Of a DNA stretch of 39,413 bases, positions 1-6,467 are shown piece by piece; position 1 is the first letter of the stretch; every line of letters starts with the position of its first letter. The stretch comes from an uncultured Acidobacteriota bacterium. GTDB taxonomy: Bacteria; Acidobacteriota; Vicinamibacteria; Vicinamibacterales; UBA2999. Location of the stretch: the NCBI GenBank assembly GCA_902826065.1, contig CADEDM010000025.1:1-39413 (forward strand), given 5' to 3'. The translations under genes and the position numbers were made by a program. Under the pieces are notes generated by a model that made no database searches, had not been told where the DNA came from, and saw only the letters and a list, made by a program, of their open reading frames with translations.

Positions 1-189
1 CCGAACGGCAAGAACGAAGGCAACCATCTCGTCGCCGTCGACACCGTCGACGCCGGTGTCGGCGAGACGGTGATCATCGTGAGCGGCAGCTCGGCGCGCA
101 TGGCGTCGGGCATGAAGGACCTGCCCGTCGACGCGGTCGTCGTCGGCATCGTCGACCAGGTCGACGTGCCTCCGACGCCAACGTCTTGA
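1..189 (+). CDS. BMC vertex protein (EutN/CcmL family), 5'-truncated
   Basis: The last 62 residues of a BMC-P shell protein; the start lies upstream of the window. BMC-P proteins form pentamers that cap the vertices of the microcompartment shell. The visible part carries the family signature LVAVDTVDAGVGETV, then GSSAR and the C-terminal strand VVVGIVDQVDV, which match the two downstream paralogues (AVDSVGAGVGE and AVDGVGAGVSE). The GSSAR stretch is the classical EutN/CcmL form and is lost in the next two copies, so this is the most canonical of the three. A 141-nt gap follows, unlike the tight packing of the rest of the locus. Family assignment is firm. The compartment's chemistry cannot be read from this piece because the hexamer and enzyme genes must lie upstream. 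Confidence 0.9.
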   Translation, partial: PNGKNEGNHLVAVDTVDAGVGETVIIVSGSSARMASGMKDLPVDAVVVGIVDQVDVPPTPTS

Positions 190-330
190 AGGCTGCCACA
201 CCGCATGACGCCCGCCGCTTGCCCTTCGAGACGTCGCGTCCACGCGGAGCGTGGGCCAGGCAACACTGCGGCTGACGAGCCGCAGCCTCCGAATCTTCGG
301 ATGGTCGTCGAGGCGGAGGCTCGTTAGCCC
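190..330 (+). other. Structured gap between BMC-P genes
   Basis: A non-coding 141-nt gap inside the shell cluster. It holds several inverted repeats: a perfect 8-bp hairpin at 266-285 (CTGCGGCT, loop GACG, AGCCGCAG), a 7-bp pair GCCTCCG (285-291) with CGGAGGC (314-320), and a short GGCT/AGCC pair at 318-329 just before the ATG at 331. GGAGG at 315-319, the likely ribosome binding site of the next gene, lies inside the second pair, so folding could hide it. No T-run follows the 266-285 hairpin, so a processing or attenuation element is as plausible as a terminator. The function is inferred only. Confidence 0.45.
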
Positions 331-600
331 ATGCAGATCGGGCGCGTCATCGGCGACGTCGTCGCCACCCGCAAGGACCCGGCGTACCACGGCATCACGC
401 TGCTCGTCGTGCAGCCGCTCGGTGCGTCGCGCGAGCCGCAGGGCCGGCCGATCGTGGCCGTCGACAGCGTGGGCGCAGGCGTGGGCGAGCACGTGTTCTT
501 CGTCCGCGGCAAGGAAGCGTCGTTCCCGTTCCATCCCACCGAGGTGGCGGCCGACGCCGGCATCGTCGGCATCCTCGATCACTGGACGGTGGGGGAATGA
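331..600 (+). CDS. BMC vertex protein (EutN/CcmL family)
   Basis: A complete 89-residue BMC-P pentamer protein, the usual size for the family. It begins MQIGRVIGDVVATRKDP, the standard EutN/CcmL opening strand, has VQPLG, AVDSVGAGVGEHVFFV in the middle and GIVGILDHW at the end. It would close vertices of the icosahedral shell. The ATG at 331 is preceded by GGAGG at 315-319. The stop overlaps the next start (ATGA at 597-600), so the two paralogues are translationally coupled. Compared with the truncated copy upstream it has lost the GSSAR stretch (here RGKEASFPF), which may mean a distinct position or partner in the shell. It is one of three tandem, clearly diverged copies. Confidence 0.93.
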   Translation: MQIGRVIGDVVATRKDPAYHGITLLVVQPLGASREPQGRPIVAVDSVGAGVGEHVFFVRGKEASFPFHPTEVAADAGIVGILDHWTVGE

Positions 601-869
601 TCCTCGGACGGGTCGTCGGACAGGCCGTGGCCACCATCAAGCGCCCGCAGTTCGAGGGCGCGAAGTTGCTGCTGGTGCAGCCCGAGACGCCCGAGGGCAC
701 GCCCTTCGGCGCGACGCTGCTGGCCGTCGACGGTGTCGGCGCGGGCGTGAGCGAACGTGTGCTCGTGGTGGTCGAAGGCCGTGCCGCCGGCGAGATCGTC
801 GGCCGCAAGCTGACGCCCGTCGATGCCGCGATCGTCGGCATCGTGGACCAGGTCGACGTCGAGCCCTAG
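597..869 (+). CDS. BMC vertex protein (EutN/CcmL family), third copy
   Basis: A complete 90-residue BMC-P protein. Landmarks are MILGRVVGQAVATIKRP at the N-terminus, LLLVQPE, AVDGVGAGVSERVLVVVEG and AAIVGIVDQVDVEP at the C-terminus. It differs from its neighbour at many surface positions, for example EGTPFGATL in place of REPQGRPIV, so the copies are old duplications rather than recent ones. Its start overlaps the previous stop by 4 nt, and the next gene begins 2 nt after its own stop. Several BMC types carry three BMC-P paralogues, so the set is not unusual in number. The role is shell closure; specific interactions are unknown. Confidence 0.93.
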   Translation: MILGRVVGQAVATIKRPQFEGAKLLLVQPETPEGTPFGATLLAVDGVGAGVSERVLVVVEGRAAGEIVGRKLTPVDAAIVGIVDQVDVEP

Positions 870-871
870 CA

Positions 872-1138
872 ATGGACGAACAGCAGGTCCGACTGCTCGT
901 GCGCCAGGCGATTGCCCGCCACATGGGCGGCGCGCCAGCGGCAGCCCCGGCGGCGGGCGCCCCTCGCCCGGGCGTCTCGTCGCTCCCGCCCGAAGCGCTC
1001 ATGCCCGAGGCGGTGGCCGCCGGGCACCTGAGCGTCGCGAAGTTCCACCTCGTCCGGCCCGCCGGCGAGACCGAATGCCTGATCGAGCCGACGGTGACCT
1101 GCAACCACTGCGGCCACTGCCTTTGCTACGGTCACTGA
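872..1138 (+). CDS. Small Cys/His-rich protein with encapsulation-peptide-like N-terminus (putative BMC cargo)
   Basis: I do not recognise this 88-residue protein as a named family. It has three parts. Residues 1-18, MDEQQVRLLVRQAIARHM, form an amphipathic helix like the encapsulation peptides that target enzymes into BMC shells. Residues 19-34 are a Gly/Ala/Pro linker, as usually follows such peptides. Residues 35-88 form a small domain ending in CNHCGHCLCYGH, with Cys69, 77, 80, 83 and 85 and His79, 82 and 88; the CX2CX2CXC spacing suggests a metal or Fe-S site. It begins 2 nt after the third vertex gene and ends 10 nt before the dehydrogenase gene, so it is co-expressed with the shell. Targeting to the lumen and redox or metal function are inferences. 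A modified (RiPP-like) peptide is a less likely alternative, since no maturase is adjacent. Confidence 0.8.
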   Translation: MDEQQVRLLVRQAIARHMGGAPAAAPAAGAPRPGVSSLPPEALMPEAVAAGHLSVAKFHLVRPAGETECLIEPTVTCNHCGHCLCYGH

Positions 1139-1148
1139 CATCCCGAAC

Positions 1149-2102
1149 ATGCCCAGCACGCCGTCCGTTCTCGTCACCCGCCGTCTGCCGTCCGCCGTGC
1201 TCGCGCGCCTCGAGGCCGCGTGCGCGATGGATCTCCACACCGAGCCGATCGCGATCACGCGTGAGTCGTTGCTCACGCGCGTCGCCGGCAAGGACGCGCT
1301 CGTCTGCCTGCTCACCGAGCCGATCGACGCGGCAGTGCTCGACGCCGCCGGGCCGCAGCTGAAGATCGTGGCCAACGTCGCCGTCGGCTACAACAACATC
1401 GACCTGGCGGCGTGCCGCGCCCGCAACGTCGTCGTCACGAACACGCCCGACGTCCTCACCAACGCCTGCGCGGATTTCACGTGGGCGCTGATCCTCGGCC
1501 TCACGCGCCGGCTGGGCGAGGGCGAGCGCGAACTGCGGGCGGGGAAGTGGAAGGGCTGGGCCCTCGACCACATGCTGGGCATGGAGCTGCGCGGCAAGCA
1601 GCTCGGGCTCGTGGGCATGGGCCGCATCGCGCGCGCGGTGGCGGACAAGGCGGCGGCCTTCGGGATGAGCGTGGCCTACACCGATCAGGTCGTGAGCGAC
1701 GTCCCGGGCGCGACCTCGATGCCGCTCGATCGCCTGCTGGCGACCTCGGACGTCGTGTCGCTCCACGTGAATCTCACGCCCGCGACGACGCACCTCATCG
1801 ACCAGAAGGCGCTGACGAAGATGCGCCGCACCGCCTATCTCATCAACACGTCGCGCGGGCCGGTGGTGGACGAAGCCGCCCTGGCCTGGGGTCTGCGTGA
1901 ACGCCTGATTGCCGGCGCGGCGCTCGACGTCTACGAGAAGGAACCCGTGGTGCACGCGGACCTGCTGGGGCTCGAGAACGTCATGCTGATTCCCCACCTG
2001 GCGAGCGCCACCACCGAGACGCGCACGGCCATGGCCGATCTCGCGGTGTCGAACGTGCTCGCCGTGCTCGACGGCCGTCCGCCGCTCACGCCGGTCGCAT
2101 GA
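1149..2102 (+). CDS. D-2-hydroxyacid dehydrogenase (glyoxylate/hydroxypyruvate reductase-like)
   Basis: A 317-residue NAD(P)-dependent D-isomer-specific 2-hydroxyacid dehydrogenase of normal family length. The substrate domain comprises residues 1-105 and the C-terminal end; the nucleotide-binding domain has GMGRIA at 156-161. The catalytic triad is intact: Arg236 in NTSRG, Glu265 in DVYEKEP and His283 in IPHLASAT. YNNIDLAA and GLGRAI-like spacing resemble glyoxylate reductases (GyaR/GhrB type) more than formate or phosphoglycerate dehydrogenases, but the substrate is not certain. It lies 10 nt behind the Cys-rich BMC gene and overlaps endonuclease III by ATGA (2099-2102). No encapsulation peptide is visible at either end. 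It may reduce or oxidise a 2-hydroxyacid made in the compartment, which is an inference from position. Confidence 0.9.
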   Translation: MPSTPSVLVTRRLPSAVLARLEAACAMDLHTEPIAITRESLLTRVAGKDALVCLLTEPIDAAVLDAAGPQLKIVANVAVGYNNIDLAACRARNVVVTNTPDVLTNACADFTWALILGLTRRLGEGERELRAGKWKGWALDHMLGMELRGKQLGLVGMGRIARAVADKAAAFGMSVAYTDQVVSDVPGATSMPLDRLLATSDVVSLHVNLTPATTHLIDQKALTKMRRTAYLINTSRGPVVDEAALAWGLRERLIAGAALDVYEKEPVVHADLLGLENVMLIPHLASATTETRTAMADLAVSNVLAVLDGRPPLTPVA

Positions 2103-2860
2103 GCACGGCGGCGGTCATGGCTCGCCCGGCCGGCGCCGGCGCCGCCACGCCGCGGCCGCGCGTGAAGGTCGGACGTCCCGACGCCGCACTGGTCGAGCGC
2201 GTCTTCCGCGAGCTGGCGCGGCGCATCGACGGCATGGAGCTGCCGGCGATCGAGAAGATCTCGGAGTCGCAGCAGGAAGATCCGTTCCAGGTGCTGATCG
2301 CGACCCTGCTGTCGGCGCGCACGCAGGACGCGACGACGCTGGCGGCATCGACCCGTCTGTTCGCGCGCGCCCGCACGCCGCGGACGATGGCGGCGCTCCC
2401 CGTGAAGGAGATCGAGCGCCTGATTTACCCGGTGAGCTTCTACCGGAACAAGGCGCGGCACGTGAAGGCGGCCTGCCGGCGGCTGGTCGACGCCTACGGC
2501 GGACGCGTGCCGTCGTCGCTCGATGAGCTGGTGACGCTGCCCGGCGTGGGGCGGAAGACTGCCACGCTCGTCCTCATCGTCGCCTTTCGCAGCCCCGACC
2601 ACGTCTGCGTCGACACGCACGTGCACCGGATTGCGAACCGCCTCGGCTGGGTCACGACCACGACGCCCGAACAAACCGAACAGGCGCTCTACGCCGTGAC
2701 CGACGCCCGCTGGTGGCCGTACATCAACCTCTACCTGGTGACCTGGGGCCAAAACTGCTGCCGTCCGGTGTACCCTCGGTGTGACGATTGTGCGATCGTG
2801 GCCGACTGTCCGCGCCTCGGCGTGACGAAGGTGGGCCACTCGAGAAAAGGAGCATCCTGA
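2099..2860 (+). CDS. nth: Endonuclease III
   Basis: A DNA glycosylase/AP lyase that removes oxidised pyrimidines in base excision repair. The 253-residue protein has the core LLSARTQD, the helix-hairpin-helix LPGVGRKTA with the catalytic Lys, the catalytic Asp in VDTHVHRIANRLGW, and a C-terminal [4Fe-4S] motif CX6CX2CX5C in NCCRPVYPRCDDCAIVADC. It is about 40 residues longer than the E. coli enzyme because of an Ala/Pro-rich N-terminal extension. The ATG at 2099 overlaps the dehydrogenase stop; a second ATG at 2117 would remove six residues. Its own TGA (2858-2860) shares one base with the next ATG, so three genes form a coupled chain. Confidence 0.95.
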   Translation: MSTAAVMARPAGAGAATPRPRVKVGRPDAALVERVFRELARRIDGMELPAIEKISESQQEDPFQVLIATLLSARTQDATTLAASTRLFARARTPRTMAALPVKEIERLIYPVSFYRNKARHVKAACRRLVDAYGGRVPSSLDELVTLPGVGRKTATLVLIVAFRSPDHVCVDTHVHRIANRLGWVTTTTPEQTEQALYAVTDARWWPYINLYLVTWGQNCCRPVYPRCDDCAIVADCPRLGVTKVGHSRKGAS

Positions 2861-3408
2861 TGCTGTCCCGTGTCCACCGGTTCGTGCCGGCCGTCGCCCT
2901 CGCCGCCCTGATGCTGGCGGCTCCGGCCCTCGCGCAGGCGCCCGCCGCACCCGCCGGTCCCGTGATCGTCGTCGAGACCTCCCGCGGCGTCTTCGAGTTC
3001 GAGACCTACCCGGCCGACGCGCCGAAGACGGTGGCCCGCATCGTGGAGCTCGTCAAGCAACGCTTCTACAACGGCATGCGCATCCACCGCGTCGTGCCCG
3101 GTTTCGTCATCCAGTGGGGCGACCCGCAGACCCGCGACATGACGAAGAAGGACCGCTGGGGCACCGGCGGCAGCGGCAAGCCGGTGGGCGTGGCCGAGAT
3201 CACCAAGACGCGCACGCACGTCCTCGGCGCCGTGGCGATGGCGCACGCCGGCGACGCCTCGAAAGCCGACAGCCAGATGTACGTGACCCTCGCGGCAGTG
3301 CCGCGGCTCAACGGTCAGTACACCGTGTTCGGCAAGATCATCAGCGGCATGGACGTCGTGCAGAAGATCCAGGCCGAGGACGTCATCAAGCGGATGACCG
3401 TCAAGTAG
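2860..3408 (+). CDS. Exported cyclophilin-type peptidyl-prolyl cis-trans isomerase
   Basis: The 182-residue protein starts at the ATG overlapping the nth stop, behind a strong Shine-Dalgarno stretch (AAAAGGAG, 2845-2852). Residues 1-26 form a signal peptide ending in ALA-QA, so it acts in the periplasm. The cyclophilin fold follows: VIVVETSRGVFEFETYP, APKTVARIVEL, FYNGMRIHRVVPGFVIQWGDP with the catalytic-region Arg and Phe, AVAMAHAG and QMYVTLAAVPRLNGQYTVFGKI. It catalyses proline isomerisation during envelope protein folding. The last 8 nt overlap the 3' end of the convergent DUF72 gene (3401-3408), so no separate terminator fits between them. Confidence 0.94.
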   Translation: MLSRVHRFVPAVALAALMLAAPALAQAPAAPAGPVIVVETSRGVFEFETYPADAPKTVARIVELVKQRFYNGMRIHRVVPGFVIQWGDPQTRDMTKKDRWGTGGSGKPVGVAEITKTRTHVLGAVAMAHAGDASKADSQMYVTLAAVPRLNGQYTVFGKIISGMDVVQKIQAEDVIKRMTVK

Positions 3409-4363
3409 CCGGCTCGCCGAGCCACGGAAACTTCTCCACGAGCGCCGGCGGCAGGGGCGCGGGATCACCGCCGCCGAGCTGCCGGCGCAGCTGCACCGCG
3501 TTGGCGACGCCTTGCGCGGAGAAGTGGTTGTTGAAGAAGAGATAGGCCTTCTTCACGGTCGCCGCCAGCCCGCCCACCGCCTCGGCCATCGGCCGCAGTT
3601 CCTCCGGCGAATACAGGTAGTTGTAGCGGTCCTCGGCGGCCGCGTGCGTCCACCACTCCCTGGCATTGCGGCCATGGAAACGCACGTAGGCCAGCGCCGC
3701 CGTCGAGGGCGCGTCCGGCGCACGCCAGTTCTGGCGAATCGAGAAGCGGAACTTCGGCTCGTCGATCAACACCCAGGCGGCGCCATAGGCCTCGAGCAGC
3801 GCCGATGTCTCGGCGCCCTGGTCGCTCCACGTCTTGTGGCGCAACTCGACGGCCAGCCGGTAGTCGGCGAACGTGCGCAGCAGCCAGCCCAGATAGTCGA
3901 CGCCGTCGGGGCTCGCCGTGAAGCTGGGAGGGAACTGCACCAGCAACGGTCCGAGTTTGCCGGCGGCGGCCAGTGGCTCCACGCCGGCCTTGAACTCATC
4001 GACGTCGGCCTGACGGATGTCGCCGGCGGCGGCCAGCGCCTGGTCCGACGCGCCAGGCGCGCTCGACGCCACGGCCTCGATGAACATCGAGGGATGCGTG
4101 AACTTCTGATACAGCTTCACCGCGAACTCGAACTGCGGCGGCGTGCGCTCGGCCCACTTCGCCGTGACGGCCGCGCGCGGCTGCCCGTAGAACGTCGAGT
4201 TCACCTCCACGGTGTCGAACACGCGCGCATAGAACTCGAGCTCGTCGAAGCCGCGCGGGCGCGCCTCCTTCGCCGGGTAGAAGACCCCGTTCCACGTCCC
4301 GCGGCCTCCGGGGTAGCTCCAGCCCGAGGTACCGATGCGCAGGCCGTGCCCGTGAGTCGGCAT
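3401..4363 (-). CDS. DUF72 (YecE-like) family protein
   Basis: A 320-residue member of the DUF72 family, a TIM-barrel-like fold of unknown biochemical role. Characteristic stretches are LRIGTSGWSYPGG near the N-terminus, VEVNSTFYGQP, FAVKLYQKFTHP, LLVQFPPSF, AVELRHKTW and YLFFNNHF near the end. I chose the ATG at 4363 because the family motif begins seven residues later and because a -10-like TATTGT sits 6 nt upstream on this strand. The frame stays open a further 75 codons upstream, but that stretch lies over queE and has no family similarity. It diverges from queE, and its 3' end overlaps the cyclophilin gene by 8 nt. Confidence 0.9.
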   Translation of the reverse strand: MPTHGHGLRIGTSGWSYPGGRGTWNGVFYPAKEARPRGFDELEFYARVFDTVEVNSTFYGQPRAAVTAKWAERTPPQFEFAVKLYQKFTHPSMFIEAVASSAPGASDQALAAAGDIRQADVDEFKAGVEPLAAAGKLGPLLVQFPPSFTASPDGVDYLGWLLRTFADYRLAVELRHKTWSDQGAETSALLEAYGAAWVLIDEPKFRFSIRQNWRAPDAPSTAALAYVRFHGRNAREWWTHAAAEDRYNYLYSPEELRPMAEAVGGLAATVKKAYLFFNNHFSAQGVANAVQLRRQLGGGDPAPLPPALVEKFPWLGEPAT

Positions 4364-4368
4364 CCCGG

Positions 4369-4375
4369 TACAATA
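4369..4375. promoter_or_regulatory. Overlapping divergent -10 elements between DUF72 gene and queE
   Basis: TACAATA at 4369-4375 reads as TACAAT on the plus strand (towards queE, GTG at 4413) and as TATTGT on the minus strand (towards the DUF72 ATG at 4363). The minus-strand hexamer is only 6 nt from the ATG, so that message would be leaderless. Only one promoter of the pair could be open at a time. No convincing -35 is visible for either. This is inferred from the sequence alone. Confidence 0.45.
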
Positions 4376-4412
4376 GTCGCAGCGCGCCGGGCGACGGGCG
4401 CGAGTTGGATCT

Positions 4413-5054
4413 GTGCTGACCATCAACGAGATCTTCCACTCCGTCCAGGGCGAGTCGACGCACGCCGGACGTCCGTGCGTGTTCGTGCGGCTCACTGCCT
4501 GCGACCTGCGCTGCGTCTGGTGCGACAGCCCGTACGCCTTCCACGAGGGCCGGAAGATGTCGATCGACGAGATCGTCGACCACGTCACCGGCTACGGCTG
4601 TGACCTCGTCGAGATGACCGGCGGCGAGCCGCTGCTGCAGAAGGACGTCTACCCGCTCATGGAGCGCCTGCACGACGCCGGCCTCACCGTGCTCGTCGAG
4701 ACCGGTGGCCATCGCAGCATCGAGCAGGTGCCGTCGTGGGCGACCGTCGTCATGGACGTCAAGTGCCCGGGCAGCGGGGAAGCGGCGCAGCACGACGCCG
4801 CGAACTTCGGCCGCCTGCGTCCGCACGACGAGGTGAAGTTCGTGATCGCCGATCGCGCCGACTACGAGTATGCGCGCGACGTCGTGACGCGCGAGGACCT
4901 GCCGCAGAAGGCGGCCGCGGTGCTGTTCTCGCCGGTGCATGGCCGCCTCGACCCGAAGACACTGTCGGAATGGGTGCTCGGCGATCGCCTGCCGGTGCGC
5001 GTGCAGCTGCAGCTGCACAAGTACATCTGGGGGCCCGAGGTGCGCGGCGTGTGA
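4413..5054 (+). CDS. queE: 7-carboxy-7-deazaguanine synthase
   Basis: A radical SAM enzyme that contracts 6-carboxy-tetrahydropterin to 7-carboxy-7-deazaguanine in queuosine/7-deazapurine synthesis. It has 213 residues, the normal size. MLTINEIFHSVQGES is the QueE opening. The [4Fe-4S]/SAM site is C30-X3-C34-X2-C37 (CDLRCVWC), followed by MTGGEPLL and VETGGH. The start is GTG; no good ribosome binding site precedes it. queC lies 5.8 kb downstream in a separate unit, so the pathway genes are split. The gene converges with the diguanylate cyclase 24 nt downstream. Confidence 0.95.
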   Translation: MLTINEIFHSVQGESTHAGRPCVFVRLTACDLRCVWCDSPYAFHEGRKMSIDEIVDHVTGYGCDLVEMTGGEPLLQKDVYPLMERLHDAGLTVLVETGGHRSIEQVPSWATVVMDVKCPGSGEAAQHDAANFGRLRPHDEVKFVIADRADYEYARDVVTREDLPQKAAAVLFSPVHGRLDPKTLSEWVLGDRLPVRVQLQLHKYIWGPEVRGV

Positions 5055-5078
5055 CGCCGGGTTCCGGCGGGCCGGGCG

Positions 5079-6008
5079 TCAGTCGCTGACGCGATCGCGG
5101 CCGCCGTGCTTGGCGCGGAAGAGCGCGGCGTCGGCCCGGGCCACCAGCGACTCGAAGGGCTCGTGCGCGTTCACCACCGCGACGCCGACCGACAGCGTGC
5201 ACCGCGGCGCTCCCGCCGACGCGCTGTCGGCGACTCGGCGGCGCAGCCGATCGGCGACCTCGAGGGCGGCGCGTTCGTCGACGTCGGCGAGCAGCATGGC
5301 GAACTCCTCGCCGCCGTAACGCGCCAGCAGGTCCCCGGGCCGCAGGCCCACCAGGATGGCGCGGCCGATTCGGCGCAGCGTGGCGTCGCCGACGGTGTGG
5401 CCGAAGCGGTCGTTGATGTCCTTGAACCGGTCAGCATCGGCCATCAGCAGCGCGCCGTGGCGCCCTTCGCGGCCCAGCCGGACGACGCCGAGGGGGAACA
5501 TCTCGTCGAACCAGCGGCGGTTGTGCAGCGTCGTGAGGCCGTCGATCATCGACAGCCGCTCGAAGCGCCGCCGTTCGTCGCTCGATTCGGCCAGCACCGC
5601 ATGGTCGTGGCGCACGCGGCCGGCCAGGACGCGCAGCAGGTTGCGCGCGAACGTGGCGCTCGAGTCGATCAGCGACCAGACCTGGATGTGATCGAGCTGC
5701 AGCAGCGTCGTCGGCTCGACCGCCACCACGTTGGCCGAGACCGGCTGGCCGTCGAGAATCGACAGCTCGCCCACGCATTCGCCGCGGCCCAGCCGGACAT
5801 GCGGCGCATCGATGCCCGGCAGCACCACGTCCACCGCGCCGTCGAGGATGACGAAGAGGGTGGAGTTCAGCTCCCCCGTCACCAGCAGCCGCGCGCCGAC
5901 ATCGAGCCGCCGCATCGAGGCCGCCCCGAGCAGCGCTTCCTTGACGCGCGTCGTGAGCTTGTCGAAGAGCGGCGACACGGACAACTGCTCCAGCGGAGAA
6001 TCCGTCAT
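5079..6008 (-). CDS. CRP-like sensor domain / GGDEF diguanylate cyclase
   Basis: A 309-residue cytoplasmic protein. Residues about 10-130 form a cyclic-nucleotide-binding (CRP-like) domain; the phosphate-binding cassette region GECVGELSILDGQPVSANV (76-94) has Val90 where cAMP binders have Arg, so it may sense another ligand or act structurally. Residues about 150-309 form a GGDEF domain with GGEEF at 232-236, metal Asp in MADADRFKDIND and an intact inhibitory I-site RPGD at 223-226, five residues before GGEEF. It should make c-di-GMP from two GTP with product feedback. It is co-directional with the lipoprotein gene (gap 51 nt), and a REC-PilZ c-di-GMP receptor is encoded at 27415-28152. Confidence 0.92.
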   Translation of the reverse strand: MTDSPLEQLSVSPLFDKLTTRVKEALLGAASMRRLDVGARLLVTGELNSTLFVILDGAVDVVLPGIDAPHVRLGRGECVGELSILDGQPVSANVVAVEPTTLLQLDHIQVWSLIDSSATFARNLLRVLAGRVRHDHAVLAESSDERRRFERLSMIDGLTTLHNRRWFDEMFPLGVVRLGREGRHGALLMADADRFKDINDRFGHTVGDATLRRIGRAILVGLRPGDLLARYGGEEFAMLLADVDERAALEVADRLRRRVADSASAGAPRCTLSVGVAVVNAHEPFESLVARADAALFRAKHGGRDRVSD

Positions 6009-6059
6009 GACCGGTCAGGAGCAGTGTGGTCCCGGCGCCGCTGGCGACGCAAGCGCTCC

Positions 6060-6467
6060 CTACGGAGCGCTCACGCGGAACGCGTAGCGCGCGACGACGT
6101 CGGCATCGCCGACCCAGACGGTGAGCTTGTGCTCGCCCGGCTTCACCTCGTAGCTCGGCACGTCCACGGCCAGGCGGTCGCCCGCCGGCGCGCCGGCCAC
6201 CTCGGTGACGGCCCAGCGGCGTACCTGGTCGCCGCCGACGTGCTCGATCTCCGCCATGAGGTCGGTGACCGGGCGATCGAGGTTCGACAGGCGCAAGCGG
6301 ACGAGGGCGGCGGCGGGGGCAATCGTGACGGCCACCGGCGGGGCCTCGGCGGTGGCCGACGGCGTCAAGCGCACCTCGGCGTCGGGTGGCGGCGGCCCGG
6401 GAGGCGGCCCCGAACCGCAGCCCGCCAGCGCCAGCACCACCGCGACCATCCACACCACGCGTGACAT
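6060..6467 (-). CDS. Hypothetical lipoprotein
   Basis: A 135-residue protein of no family I recognise. It starts MSRVVWMVAVVLALAGC, a lipoprotein signal with lipobox LAGC, so it should be lipid-anchored outside the inner membrane. A Pro/Gly-rich linker (GSGPPPGPPPPD) leads to about 100 residues rich in alternating hydrophobic strands, ending YEVKPGEHKLTVWVGDADVVARYAFRVSAP, which looks like an Ig-like beta sandwich. I chose the ATG at 6467 because the signal peptide starts there and a -10-like TACAAA lies 7 nt upstream; 29 further in-frame codons upstream have no signal character. It precedes the diguanylate cyclase on the same strand. Confidence 0.8.
   Translation of the reverse strand: MSRVVWMVAVVLALAGCGSGPPPGPPPPDAEVRLTPSATAEAPPVAVTIAPAAALVRLRLSNLDRPVTDLMAEIEHVGGDQVRRWAVTEVAGAPAGDRLAVDVPSYEVKPGEHKLTVWVGDADVVARYAFRVSAP

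Noticed and set aside
266-285. Intrinsic terminator after the first vertex gene
   Set aside because: The stem is good but no T-run follows, and the downstream genes belong to the same locus; listed as structured gap instead.
251-871. N-terminal extension of the Cys-rich protein by about 207 codons
   Set aside because: The extension lies over two vertex genes and is Arg/Ser/Ala-rich shadow sequence. The ATG at 872 gives an amphipathic helix and fits the 2-nt spacing.
4364-4588. N-terminal extension of the DUF72 protein across queE
   Set aside because: No family similarity and it covers the divergent promoter and queE start; the ATG at 4363 precedes the conserved motif.
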